This document shows, one piece after another, positions 1 through 13,303 of a stretch of 39,801 bases of DNA. The position numbers and the translations under genes are program-made. Below the pieces are notes generated by a model. It did no database searches. It saw nothing but the letters and a program-made list of their open reading frames with translations, and was not told the origin of the DNA. Location: NCBI GenBank assembly GCA_024305405.1, contig JAKNDB010000030.1, forward strand, positions 1 through 39,801, read 5' to 3'. The DNA comes from Dirofilaria immitis (taxonomy: Eukaryota; Nematoda; Chromadorea; Rhabditida; Onchocercidae). Position 1 is the stretch's first letter, and each line of letters begins with the position of its first letter.

Positions 1-280
1 TATTTAATGACTTTTCTCATAAAATTGATTGTCATTTTTAATTATTTACGCTCGTTTTTACGTGAATAAGTCAAATAAATATCATGTGTTGCAATGATTT
101 TAACCTAACTTTGTGTAATGCAATTCCAGATTTTTATGGGCAGACTCAGAGTTCAAAATATTATGAAGAATATATTTCATCGTTACGATAATTCGAGTTA
201 TTTGATCATTTATTCATTTATTTACTTTTTCCATATGATTCAGCTTAGTAAATGCTGATTAATGGTAAATACAAAATTTG
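1..280 (+). repeat. Duplicated 3' flank of a receptor gene
   Basis: This stretch aligns almost base for base with 26135-26408, the region just downstream of receptor copy 2. Differences are a few substitutions and small indels. A more diverged version follows copy 1 at about 18950-19080. Similarity stops abruptly at base 280, where bacterial-like sequence begins. I infer that a plus-strand receptor copy lies immediately before the window and that this is its 3' flank. Confidence 0.85.
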
Positions 281-1090
<810 letters not shown>

Positions 1091-1149
1091 AGTGTATGTT
1101 TGATATCTTGAAGTATAGGGAGAAGGAGGATCGGATAATATATTGTTTT

Positions 1150-2033
1150 ATGTGATTTATTTAATATTCCCGCCAATTAAACTATGAATAGTTCAGCGAC
1201 TATTAATATGTCATTTGGATAGTAACTTACTCTTTCAGTGAAGTCAAATTGTGAAAAGAATTTAATATGCGAAAGCTTCGGTTAATCCATTTTATAGTGT
1301 TGTTATCAGAAAAGAAATCTTAACAGTTCTCTAAAAATCCTTCTTTTTTATTATTGTTTTTGCTTATTTATTTTTTACCAAATCAACAATGAGTTGAACA
1401 GCCAATTTTTTCAAAATTTTGATTTCTTTATGTGAAAAAAACTATTTCTTATTAATTTCTAATCTTAATAATTAATTTTTATTTGGCAAAATGTTTGCTA
1501 TTAACATAAATTTTTTTTCCATCCATCGTTACAATTGAAGTTTAAATTTACTAAGATTCTGCTAAAACATAGTTAGTACAAAAGTAGCGATTATTTTCTA
1601 TCATTGATTTTGTCTTTTTTCTTATTCGTCTTAATCGACTATTGATTCGTGATGCCAATGAAGAGAATAATAATATAGATATCGATCCCGAATCGCACTA
1701 TTTATTTTAATAATTTACTATCATAATTATTAAACTGATATAGCAAATATTTTCAAATCAAAAAATGAAATATTCGAAGGAAAGATTTCGAAATCGTTTT
1801 CTCACAGATTAATTCACAAACACACTTCGGTATGATATCCTTTTCTTTCAGAATATTATAAATTCTACAGAGTGACATGATCTTGTCACAACAAAATGTT
1901 TCTTCTGGATATTATCTACTAATTGGTTTTTTTTCATGCGATTTATTCCTAGCTATCTCGAATGGAATTTATTGGGTCCACTTTTGTTTGGAACAGATTA
2001 CTGTATATTTTGAAATTTCAATTGTAACAATTA
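1150..2033 (+). repeat. Imperfect inverted repeat, left arm
   Basis: About 1330-2033 pairs in reverse complement with about 2517-3065. The clearest part is 1810-2033 against 2517-2740, for example the stretch at 1984-2030 against 2521-2565. The outermost part, 1170-1260, is the reverse complement of about 3840-3955 and of 35825-35960. No protein is recognisable in either arm, and the longest open stretch (1877-2086) is not conserved in the other arm. Confidence 0.6.
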
Positions 2034-2516
2034 ATTCGAGCACTAGAAATTACAAATTATCAGAAATCGAAAATGAAATGAGTTAAATCTATTACTTATT
2101 TTCGATTTCATTCAATGCAGTTCTAAATAATAGCTGCATCTATTAATTGTTTATAATTCAAAATTTTGGAAATACTTTTTTATAAATTCCTTCAATAATA
2201 AATCTGTGAATCAAAATTCATCAATTCAAATTTATGAATTGAAATGATCGATATCATAAGTATTCTCATAATAAACAAAATATCGGTTTAAAATATCTCT
2301 TATGTATATTTAAGCAAAGAATTCATCTCTAAAGCATTCGTTTTGTAAAATGGCTTACAGGTTGAATTCGTATATTATCAGGGGCGTAGAATCACATTTC
2401 GAATTATTTGAATAACTGGAAAAGTATACGTCAACATTTTTAATCTGCTTCAAGCATATGCAGTATGTAATCAGTTATAATTGACGTTGTTTAATCTTCC
2501 ATCATTTTCATGTCGC

Positions 2517-3065
2517 AGTTTATAATTGAAATCTCGAAATATACCGTAATCCCCTTCCAAACAAAGAGAATCCAACAAATTTCATCCGATACAGCTAAGA
2601 ATGGATCGCACGAAAAGGATAATTATGAGATAATGCTGGGTAAAGACATTTCGTTGTGATAAGACAGTATCACTCTGTGAGATTTATATTTTGAAAGAAA
2701 AATATCATACCGGAGAATAGTTGCAAATTAAGCTATAAAAAAGACCAATTTCGAAATTTTTCCCTGTTATGTCAGTTTAATAATTCGATAGAAATACTGG
2801 TGAATGAATAAGGTTATTTGGAATCCATTTCTAAATTTTCGTTCTTTTAATTAAAAGCGCGAATCAGTCTGTTAATGAAAAATCTTTTGAAATTTCATTT
2901 ACAATTTTTCTTCTTTATTTAGCAAGATCTTAATGAGTTTTCGTTTCCCATAGAGAGTCTAAAGTGAATTAAAGTCTAAAAAAATATCGAAAAAGAACGG
3001 GCAAATCAAGATGTGAAACTAATTTGCAAATAAATAAATAAGCAAACAACAAAAACAGGAAAAAG
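2517..3065 (-). repeat. Imperfect inverted repeat, right arm
   Basis: This is the reverse-complement partner of 1330-2033. The arms are diverged with many small indels, so the event is much older than the near-identical arms at 27-38 kb. Nothing coding is visible. The loop between the arms (2034-2516) also lacks recognisable features. Confidence 0.6.
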
Positions 3066-3360
3066 GAGATTTTGTATGTAAGAGATTTTTTTGAATGACT
3101 AACTCAAAAGATTCCGACAAAAGTTAGTTTTAAAATAATATGATAATCATATGTTCCAGTAATCATTACGATAATTGCTACTGCTGCTTTTTTGAGTGAA
3201 TTTTAAATCAAAAATCAATATTCAAGTCAGCAACTTCCGCATGATAAGATAATGAGCTCAAAAAATATATATATATATTTATCCTTATTACATAACAGCC
3301 GATTTATCGGTCATATTTAATTTAAACATTAAAAATGTGATTCAATTAATTTCTGATATT

Positions 3361-4480
3361 TTGTTTAACAGTTTCAATAGAATAATCGTTGTATGAAATA
3401 TTGATTTTACTGTGTTTCGTTTGACAAAAGATAAAATAATCTTCTCATATGGTTTTAGTAAAAAAAATGAATCCATTGGCTTATTTAAAATGTTATATCA
3501 TACTATGACAGCATGGTATTTTAATTGCGGTCAGAATTCCAGTTAATCCCAGTTATTCCAATTAAATTCCAGATATTTTTATTCAATGATCATTAAGTTT
3601 ATTATCAGTGCGCAAATATATATTATTGTCCAAAATCAAAAATACTGCTAAATTGTTCATTGATCGAGAATATTTGTTCTTAACAGTAATTGATCCATTA
3701 TAACCGTGTTCGATAATGTTTTTATACTAATAAGAACCATCTAGAAGAAATTGCCATTGAGATTTCCTTGCTGATAAAAACTTTGTAAAATTAATTTTAT
3801 GTACATAATTTATAAATATAATTTCTAGCAAAAGCTCCCTCTTAAATTTAATTCTTTTGATGCTTGAACTCACTCAAAAAAATAAGTGACATATTAATAA
3901 TCACTGAACCATTTACAGTCTAATTAGAGAGAAAGTTAAGCATATAAATTAATACAATCATATAAGAAAGCATATTATCTGACTTTATTCTTTTTATACT
4001 TTAATATTCCAAATGCATCTAAAGATAACAATATATTCATTTATTCGAAAAAAAAAGTATTATTGTAAATGAATAACACGAGATGAAAAATCTGTGAGAA
4101 TGGTTTCATTTATAGAGCAGAAAATCAGATGAGACAAAATATTTCGATTTTAATGTTGTAATTCTGAACTTCCTTTATAAAAAAATCTGTTGGAAAAGAC
4201 AATCAATCTCGAAAAAGATGAAGAATTGTGGTATCGTTTAGCAGTACCTGTGTTTATCAAATGATTATAACGCTTTCTTTGCAATAGTTTATTAGAACGA
4301 ACAAAATGTCTATTTTACTATAACATTATAATACTAAATGATAGATTTGGAAAGAAACAGAAATTTCCTAAAGGAAATGTTGAAAATAATAAAAGATAAG
4401 ATTTATATAATAATTAATAATACTAAGTACTGAAATGAATGAATTTTGATATTTTCATGGAAATAATTTGTTTATAAGCA
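3361..4480 (+). repeat. Trehalase 3' flank, present again at 35.6-37.5 kb
   Basis: Non-coding sequence lying downstream of the trehalase stop codon. 3655-4480 aligns in the same orientation with about 35670-36330, and 3361-3620 with about 37255-37450. The two blocks are in the opposite order at the second locus, so the duplication was later rearranged. A short TA tract lies near 3267. No genes are seen. Confidence 0.6.
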
Positions 4481-4562
4481 TTGACTGTATTGAAAAATGC
4501 ATTTTTAAAATGCCATGACATGAATTTTTATGTTTACAATGAAATCAAATAAATTTGAATTG

Positions 4563-7500
4563 CTAAATATACAGTATGAATACATGTTTTGCGAAATAAA
4601 AAACAATAGCGTGAAGCGTTATAATAATAATCGTGTTATAATCGACGCGATATATATTACTACGACAAGATATCGCAGATATTCTTGGTTTAGAAGAGAT
4701 TTTTTCCTCAGTGTCTGCAATAGTCATTCGATCATAATAATTAACGAGAAGATCCAAAATAACACCATTTGTCCAACCAAAACCATCCTGAAAAAAGCAG
4801 AAAAAATGCATGGTCACTTTAATGCTTTAGTAACGAAGCAAGAACCTAAATATTTTATTGAAATGGACTGAATTTCAAGTAATATAGACTCAAATACCTG
4901 TACGTCGTATTCGCCACCAACTCCTGGTTTAGGAATTGCTCCAGTGACATCAATCTAAATAACTAGGGAAGAATACATATTAGCACTCTTAGTGTGTATT
5001 ATTGGCCAACTATGGTTTGATTATTGAATAGAAACTTATATTAGCGATATCCATTTTTTGATATTTAAATTTAACCTACCAAAAGAGTTAAAAGAGCTCG
5101 CAAATATTTTTAAAATTCTTGCCGTGAACAATATAAAATAACAATAATAATTATATTAATAAATGGCTATGAAAAAGAAAACAAATGTTCTTTAAAAAGT
5201 TAAGATTTGAGTCTAAATTAAGAGCTAAATCTAAAAACTTACATAAAATTGTAATCTGGAAGGTAAAAAAAGAAAGAACCTTTTCCCACATTTTTTTGGT
5301 TGTTTCGTACACCTTATAATTAGCCAGTATCCATTTTCGTGCCAATTTGAATGCCTTATAATTAATATTTATTGATCTTCGAAATTTTTAAATTACAAAA
5401 ATTAAAAAAAATTTGAACGAATAATTCAATGTTAATTTACCATTTCCTGAGTATCAGGATTATCAGATTTTCGCATCCCTTCGATAATTATATGCTGCAA
5501 GGGAGGCCAACCATTGAGGCAAGTCCCATTGTTGTCCAGTATTTTTAAACTTGCTGGTATGCCATTTGGATAATTAAAACGCGTGATCGCTATAGTAAAT
5601 TTTAAATTTATTTTAAATTCACATTTATAAAGTCAACGTTAATGATTCGCCGATGAACAAAAAGTGAGAAGTGAAAATGATACTGAAAATAGCGAAGATT
5701 TCGAATTCAGCATTTTAATTTATGAACCATTTGAATCAGAATTTTTTGTCAATTTGTTGGATTTTCTGCTTCTGATAATCCAGTGTTTGCTCAAATTTTG
5801 GTGTACTTTATATCTTACAGCTATCAAATAAATATCGAAAAAATTGATTTCTAGCATTTTAATTTATGAACCATTTGAATCAGAATTTTTGTCAATTTGT
5901 TGGATTTTCTGCTTCTGATAATCCAGTGTTTGCTCAAATTTTGGTGTACTTTATATCTTACAGCTATCAAATAAATATCGAAAAAATTGATTTCTAGCAT
6001 TTTAATTTATGAACCATTTGAATCAGAATTTTTGTCAATTTGTTGGATTTTCTGCTTCTGATAATCCAGTGTTTGCTCAAATTTTGGTGTACTTTATATC
6101 TTACAGCTATCAAATAAATATCGAAAAATTGATTTCTAGCATTTTAATTTATGAACCATTTGAATCAGAATTTTTGTCAATTTGTTGGATTTTCTGCTTC
6201 TGATAATCCAGTGTTTGCTCAAATTTTGGTGTACTTTATATCTTACAGCTATCAAATAAATATCGAAAAAATTGATGGAACTTACGTTCATAAAGTCAAT
6301 GACTTTAGCTGATTTATCATAGTCTAACGTTGTGTAACAGCCTGTGAATAGAGGCATCATAGCGGCAGAATAAAACATAACATTATGCGATCTTGTACGT
6401 AAATTGTAGTCGAACCAAGCCTTTTCTGTTTCATTATAAAATATGGCATTTAGGGTTTTGCAAGCACTTCGTCCTTTTTTCTCAAATTCTTCTGTTTTCT
6501 TCTCATTACCTGTTGTAAATAACTTTTTCATATTTCTTAAGGTTCTGATAAAGGAATTATGTCAACTTTCAGAAAAGATTATTTAGATTACATCGTAAAA
6601 TACTGCTTCATTAGCAAAGAAACAAAAATATACCGATAATATTAGCAAAATATTTCAGAATGTTGACATTCCAACAAAGTAATGCATTCAGATCGACAGG
6701 TAAAATATTAGTTGTTTCAATGGTTTGCATTGTTTTCGATCTCTAAACCATCGTGACGAAAAATCCCAACCAGATTCTGCTGCTGACGCAACATTCTGAA
6801 AATAGTTGTGTTGTGATGAGTAATTATTATATTCATTCTCTCTTCATAACATTATTCGTCTTCGTCAGCATTTAACGAGAATTTCACGGAATATGCTAAA
6901 TTAAAACAAATATACGAGCATAATTCTTACAGTATCTTACGAACATTAGATTAGCAGTATTGCAAAACATTTTGCACTTTAGTGTACTACCTGGAAGAAT
7001 TGTTGCCTGTCCTTTTCTCTAATTTTTAAGGCATCTTCAACATCAACTAGGAATGATTCAGGACGAGGTACGTTTGAAGTAGTACGATATTGGTATGCAC
7101 TATGTTCATATCCATTCTTATCTTTTATTTTCACTGCCCTTAATAGTTCATAATTAATTCTGATTTATTTTTGAAATCTTTGTTACTCTTCATCATTTCA
7201 GAACCTTCTTGAAAACGATATATCTTTTTGGCACTAATAGAGATCATATTGATAAATATACGTGAATTTTATCAACAGTAATTATTTATGAGAAAATTGA
7301 AAGAAAAGTTCAATTCGAAATTCATCGCAGAGATTACTTTATCTATTAGCAAGCACTTTCCTGGATATAGTTATGACAAATAGGTATTTATTGATCATTT
7401 ACCTCTTCTGAACCCAAAATTCATATTCTTTTACAAGATGATTGAAATTTTCTTTAATAAACTTAGCGTCTCTCGTAGCTTCATAATATTCGTATACCAT

Positions 7501-9429
7501 AGGAATAAGAAATGGCGGTTGTGAACGTCTCAAGTAATAAACACGCCCACCATTCGGTACAAAACCGAACCTAAAATAAAAGACTATTTGAAAGTGCACA
7601 ATAAATTAGAAAGATTCAAGCGAACAGAAAAAAGTACGGTATTCAATTCGTTCAAGGTACTTCCCGTGATCCTTCTTTTATCATCATCTGGAATAATTGT
7701 CTTTTCTTTTAAAATTACAATGGAGCACTGAATCCATTCTCCAACAGATGCTGAGCTCTATTCCTTTATTATTGACTTTTATAAACTTTTTCTTTTAAAA
7801 ATTGATTAGTAATAAAAATTACTTCAGTTTACTGTATATGGATCTTTAAGAAAATATTTCTAAAAGGCTAAGGATATAAATTGAGGCAGTTTTTGATGCA
7901 AGTCGCCTATGGTGACGAAAAACAAAATTTACGCTTTTAGTTCCTATGGAATATTTGTTCGCTGTTCCTGGTATAAACTGGTCATTCGTTTGACATTTTC
8001 ATTTTTGGAATATTTGTTTTCGACTGAGAGGTAATATGGCCTTTTATCCGTATGGATTAATCGAAAGAGTTGCTTTACAGTATAATATGGATAAATAATT
8101 GATAAAAACTTATTTTTTGACACAATAGATAAAGTTTTTGAGCATATTTTTGACCGTTTCGAAGAGGTCACTCGCAATCAAACCTTTCACAATCCAGTAT
8201 GCATCCCAATAATAAAATTCTCTGAATCGACCACCCGGCACGATGAACGGGTGAGGTACTTCGATTAATGAATTTTGTTTCGGATTATCGATTTTAATTA
8301 CCTTGAAATATATTTGCGTTTAAATAATTCTTCAATTCCATCCTAATAATGATAAGATTTTTAATAATTGATTCTTCAAAGAATAAATTATGTTTCTCTA
8401 ATTCTGATCACATAATTTATGAATTCATGTGATTAAGATAGAAAGCTTTTATTATTCTTACTTGTCTGCACAAATCTTTCCATCTTTGATTCAAAAATAA
8501 TGCAAAAAGTTTCAAGGGTTTATTTTTATTCGAGCAATTTTCGGCGGTAATGCCTTCCATTCCGAAAGAAAACAGCGTTTCAATTCCGTTCCCGGCTCAC
8601 CAAAAAACGTTTTCGAAAGTTTACGAGCTTTTGCACATCAATTTTGTCTATCGGCAGCTTTCCGAATTCCTTATCAAATTCTTTTAAAATCACTTCTAAA
8701 ATAATGTATAATGAATAGCATTTCGTGCAGTATATTTTAGCGAAGAATACATTTCTGTCAAAATATGGAAGTTATTCTCTATTGCTTTACATGCGAAGAG
8801 TACAACATCTGCAATTCCTTAGATTTCATAAGATGTTGGCTAAATTTCAATGCCTATAAGCGTGCTTTATTTTTTTCACCTAAAATTTAAATAATGAATA
8901 ATTCCTAAAAAAATGTTAATGCGAATATCATTTCTACTTGGATTGGCTTTCAACGGTCTATCGACGAATGTCTTTGAATCGATTTCAAACGATGAAGATT
9001 TATCGCTGCAAGTATATTACCGCTGCAATATATATCCCTAAAATGATTGTATTTGAAGTTCCCATATGGAGAGAGTTGGATTTAAATTATGCCTAACAAC
9101 CAAAATCTTTTAGTTGAGACTAATTTATCACTTCGGAATGTTAAAGTTTCAGAATTTAGGAGAATGAAGTGAGGATGGATTCAATTGAAGGAAAATGAAT
9201 ATTATATCAGAATAAATTCAATCTTTTTTGATTACATGTAGTTCTTAATCTGTCTATTTATCTTAAAATTTGCTATTAATTCTATCACCAACCAATTCCC
9301 AACTTTATCACTTTCATCGCATACTTCATTGGCACCTTTCTTTTTTTATCTTCTCGATACCATCAATCACCTTGCTGAGTTCAAAAGAGATGGCTGTGAC
9401 AATGATGCGAGTCGTATCAAGGCAGCCAT
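4563..9429 (-). CDS. Trehalase (GH37), 12 exons, frame broken by one-base indels
   Basis: Hydrolyses trehalose to two glucose molecules. Exons on the minus strand: 9429-9371, 9037-8938, 8695-8462, 8301-8110, 7570-7403, 7138-6991, 6795-6634, 6544-6286, 5589-5441, 5354-5280, 4954-4898, 4787-4563 (about 609 codons, normal for the family). Visible motifs in order: IYCSGNILAAINLH, DSKTFVDRPLK, GEPGTEL, signature 1 PGGRFREFYYWDAYW (8240-8195), GFVPNGGRVYYLRRSQPP, PRPESF, ESGWDFSSRWF, ILPVDLNALLCWNV, WFDYNLRTRSHN, signature 2 region (QQWDLP / NGWPPLQ), GVGGEYDVQ and DGFGWTNGV. The C-terminus ends in a hydrophobic stretch (about 4640-4566), compatible with a GPI signal or membrane anchor. Apparent missing bases lie near 8988, 8617, 8520, 6735, 5578 and 5544, and there is one extra base near 5517. 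The exon 4/5 boundary (8110) and the exon 7/8 phase are unresolved. Exon 1 is supported by phase and splice sites only. I see no substitution-type stop inside an exon, so sequencing indels are as likely as a pseudogene. Confidence 0.88.
5709..6276. repeat. Four-copy tandem repeat (~143 bp) in trehalase intron 8
   Basis: Units start at about 5709, 5853, 5996 and 6138 and run almost to the exon donor at 6285. The units are nearly identical. The differences I see are in homopolymer length, such as T6 versus T5 after CAGAA and A6 versus A5 before TTGAT. It lies wholly within the intron between exons 8 and 9 of the trehalase. It has no spacer/repeat alternation, so it is not a CRISPR array. Confidence 0.95.
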
Positions 9430-11800
9430 TAAAAATAGAACATGGATGCAAATTATGCAGTACCACATGCTAAAATATTAGCTTATGAGACTTGAAATTA
9501 TATTTATTAATATTTTCAATCTTCGTTTTGCGATTGATCACTAGCAGTTTAATAAGCCTTTCAATATAAAAAAATTATCATTTTCACTATGCTGTTGAAA
9601 ATATCGACCATATCTTGTAAGGATTTTCATTTCGATCTAATTTTATGACAGCATAGACCAATTTTGCATTGTTTTCATTTTGTCGAAATTTTTGCTTAGG
9701 ACACAAAGAGAGAAAAAGATGCAATTTAAAAAGCACTCAGAAATTTTAATTTAAATTGCTAATTACACCGCAATTCGAATATAAAATGCAGCCTTTCCGT
9801 TCGTTGTTTATTGTCAACGAAGTGTTCCCGATATCCTTTCCTTTTCTTGGTATGGAAAGAAAAGCTTCAACTCACTTATACAAATCACGGCACAAAAAGG
9901 ACTGCTATTTTCAGATGTTCAAATATTTTTATATAAATAAATTTTACTTACTTTTTATTGCTTGAAATTTGCATAAACTGTAACCAAATTCCTTTTTCTT
10001 TTTTATTTCCTTTACTTAGCAAATCATTCTTGATTTACACAAAATTGTGATTATAAAAATTCTCTTGATTTGAAAATTTTCAATTTTATTGCTTTTATAA
10101 AATATATCAATCTGAAAGTTTAGAACCAAACTTCCCATGAACTTTTGTCATATTTAAACCTAAATTTTTGCCCTGCTGCAGCAAATAAATAGAAAGCTTG
10201 TTATAAGAAATATTTAATTTGGAGCTATTATTTAAAAATGATAACTTATTCTCTATCATTTTATCTTCTATGTGAAAAAGAAAGAACAGTTGTAAGCATG
10301 AAAACAAAAACGAAAAAAGAAATTGCAACGAAAAAAATATTTGCTTCTAAATTTAAGATATTTACAGTTTTTTAGCATTCGATTAAATTATAATTTCCGA
10401 ACATATATAGGAATTTTTTAGATACATTTCAATAGCCTCTTCTTAGATTTTAAGCAAAATATACGGTGGAAAAATTTTTGTTAATCAGTTTTTATCACAT
10501 CAGTCTTGCAAAACTTTTTCCCACAAAAAGTTTGTAAGTTTGTGAATTTATTCAGAAAATTTTCGATTGAATATTAAGAATTTTCCTAATCTCATATGTT
10601 TTAAATAAGGAAAAAAAATAGAAATCTGAAAAATTTGTGATGTCAAGTTTAAATATAAAGTTAACTTAATCGGTCAACTCGTCAACTTAATTAACGAATT
10701 AATTTTTAAAGAAATGAATTTATATAAGATTATTGTTTAATGGGAAGGACTTTTAAAATGAGAAGACAGCAAATATTACAGGAACAATATTAAAATAAAA
10801 CAAAGTAAAAATAGAAGCATTTAATAAAAAAGATGAAGGAGAAGAAAAGAAATACAAAATGACAAGAGAAAATAAAGAAAGCAAATTGATATTAAAATTG
10901 AATATAAATTTTAATAAAGGTACGAAAAGTTTACTGAAATAAAACTGTACCAAATAGTCGCCATGAAGTTATATAAAACTATATATAAAAACTTATATAA
11001 AGCAGTTATAAATGCACTTAAAAATCAATAATATTTATTTAAAAACTATTTAAAAATATTTGCAAAAAATGATATCAAAATATGTCCACTGATTCATAAA
11101 AGTTAAAAATTTATGCGAAAATATGCATTTAAATTAGAATAGAAATTTTTGATAACTTTTTTGTTTGATTGAGTAGAATTTGCATAGGAAGTTAAAAAAA
11201 AATGTGTTTAAAAATAGATGCAAATATTTTATAATTATACAAAAGCCTATGGCAAGAAATATAAATAAATACGTGTTTTAAAGCTATGTGATACTATCGA
11301 AAATTATGCAAAATTTTTGTCTTAAGTATTTATTATTTAAGCGATTCAAATTTCCCATTATGCCAGAGATATACTGTAAATGAATGAATGAACAAAACAA
11401 ATCGATAGTAAAACTTATCATTGGTTCATGCTAATGAAAAGATTTATCCCTTGAGAAGCTCTATTTTAATGAATATATTATGAGACTAAAGATTAACCAG
11501 ATTAACAAGAATGATTCTTCCTACTATATCTTATATAAAAATGTATCGTTTAATTCAAAATACAGTTTTTTGAGAAATAGAACTGATTGGAAGTAATGCA
11601 ACAAAGATTAATTAAACAGATACAAATATCAGTCTAAAAATAATGATTTTTGAAAATATAAAAAGTTCTTAAAGCCGAATAACTTTCAACATTGACCATT
11701 TGGTGGAGTCGAACTGCTTTGAGCAAGAGTGTGAGGTTAAAAATTGCTCTTAATGTGATACACTCCTTCCGGAGTAATCATAGAATACTGATCCCAAACT
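9430..11800. other. Intergenic, no recognisable gene
   Basis: AT-rich sequence upstream of the trehalase. Several open stretches of 60-75 codons occur on both strands, but none has familiar motifs, clear splice-linked partners or codon structure. The trehalase promoter should lie just above 9429, but I see no distinctive element. Confidence 0.6.
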
Positions 11801-11827
11801 GTTTAGTTGTTGTTGCTGCGATAATGA

Positions 11828-11837
11828 CTGCTGCTAT

Positions 11838-11868
<31 letters not shown>
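11828..11868 (+). repeat. (GCT)n trinucleotide microsatellite
   Basis: A run of about nine to ten GCT units, with interrupted units just before it. It would read as polyalanine inside an open stretch at 11692-11943, but that stretch has no other protein-like feature. I treat it as a simple repeat. Confidence 0.9.
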
Positions 11869-11869
<1 letters not shown>

Positions 11870-13303
11870 AATACTACCTATTCTACCGTGCTAAAAAAAA
11901 GCGAAATTCCAGAAAATCCCGAAATAAAGAGTTCAGTCAATGAAATTTGGCATCTACAACAAAATATTTTCAGACTTTTAGTTTAATTTGTTTTTTTCCA
12001 AAACGAAATGAAAAAACAAATCGCATCTCTCTCTACTTTCGAACTTTTATTTCTTTTAATTCAGTATACCAAAATGTGCATATAATAACTATAATAAAGC
12101 TGATCATACTAACATAAGATCGATGATGCAAAGTGCTCAATATCTGCAGTTATTGCGAAGCAAATGATTCAATGAATGATTCCTAAAATTGTTTGAGTAT
12201 ATTCTATTGAAATATTAAAAATGAATCATATTTTAACATAGAAATATTCATATTTCTTGCTCTGATAGTCTGGATTAAATATTATGTTGTATTTATGAGT
12301 CAATATTTCAACTGCTTCTCATCACATATATCTCCAAATCGATAAGCTTTTAATCATTTTCAACGATATGTGCGTATTCACACGGATTCATCCTAAATCA
12401 GTCCATAGAAAACTTTTAAATTTATTTATTTACATATACACATAGATTCATTATTTGCATATATCTTCATGATACAAATAGAAAATTACAGGCAAGCAAA
12501 AGTTTAATCTATCAGAGTTATTATCAATTAATATAATTTCCATCAATTAATGAATCATTCTTCTCAACTTAAGAGTATTTTAACATTTTTTATTATGATT
12601 TAAAATCGATAAATATTGATCTAAAGAATCTTAAATTTATATTGAGTGTTGCCTTTAAATTCGTTTAGAATGCTCACTTTGATTAATAGATCGAGTATTT
12701 ACAATATTCATCCCTTATCAGACAAATTGACACTTTCGGTTTATTTCTTCAAGAGACACTATCAATAGCTGATAATATCATGTAATATATACAATAAAAT
12801 TGTTAATTATTTAATTCTTTGCTTATTATTTCAATTGAAAAATGAGCTGTTAAGCAAGATGAAAAAAATATCACACGATTTGTCGATTAACTAGTTTACC
12901 AATAACGCAATTTCTTATATTCAGCAGCGTTGAAATTACATATTAAATACTAAGGTGTAAATCAAGAAGTTTTAGATGATCAATGAAGATTGTAAAAAAT
13001 TGCTGCAAGTGATTAAAGTATAATAGATCACTATTATCGTTTAGATATAATAAATAATATGAAATATCAGTTGAAATAATTTTTCTCGAAAAATCACCCA
13101 ACTTTCTAGAAATTATTTTGGCAATTTCGACGACTGAGGAAAATACTCAATATTGAAATCTAAGAATAGCTTATTACTTACAGTTGCAAATGATATAAGT
13201 ATAAATCAAAAAATATTTTAGACAGAAACTGTAATATATTGAAGCGATAGCGATAACTGTTGACGAAAGCCGAAAAATGTAATTAGAATTATATAGATAG
13301 AAA
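11869..13303. other. Intergenic, nothing recognised
   Basis: AT-rich sequence without recognisable coding exons, RNA genes or repeats shared with the rest of the window. Confidence 0.55.

Noticed and set aside
1877..2086. Hydrophobic open frame on the plus strand
   Set aside because: It lies in an arm of an old inverted repeat, is not open in the partner arm, and resembles no family I know.
5709..6276. Regular repeats that could suggest a CRISPR array
   Set aside because: The repeats are contiguous without unique spacers, lie in an intron of a eukaryotic gene, and are ~143 bases long.
11692..11943. Open frame with a polyalanine tract
   Set aside because: The length is largely due to the (GCT)n microsatellite. 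There is no recognisable domain and no splice-linked exon.
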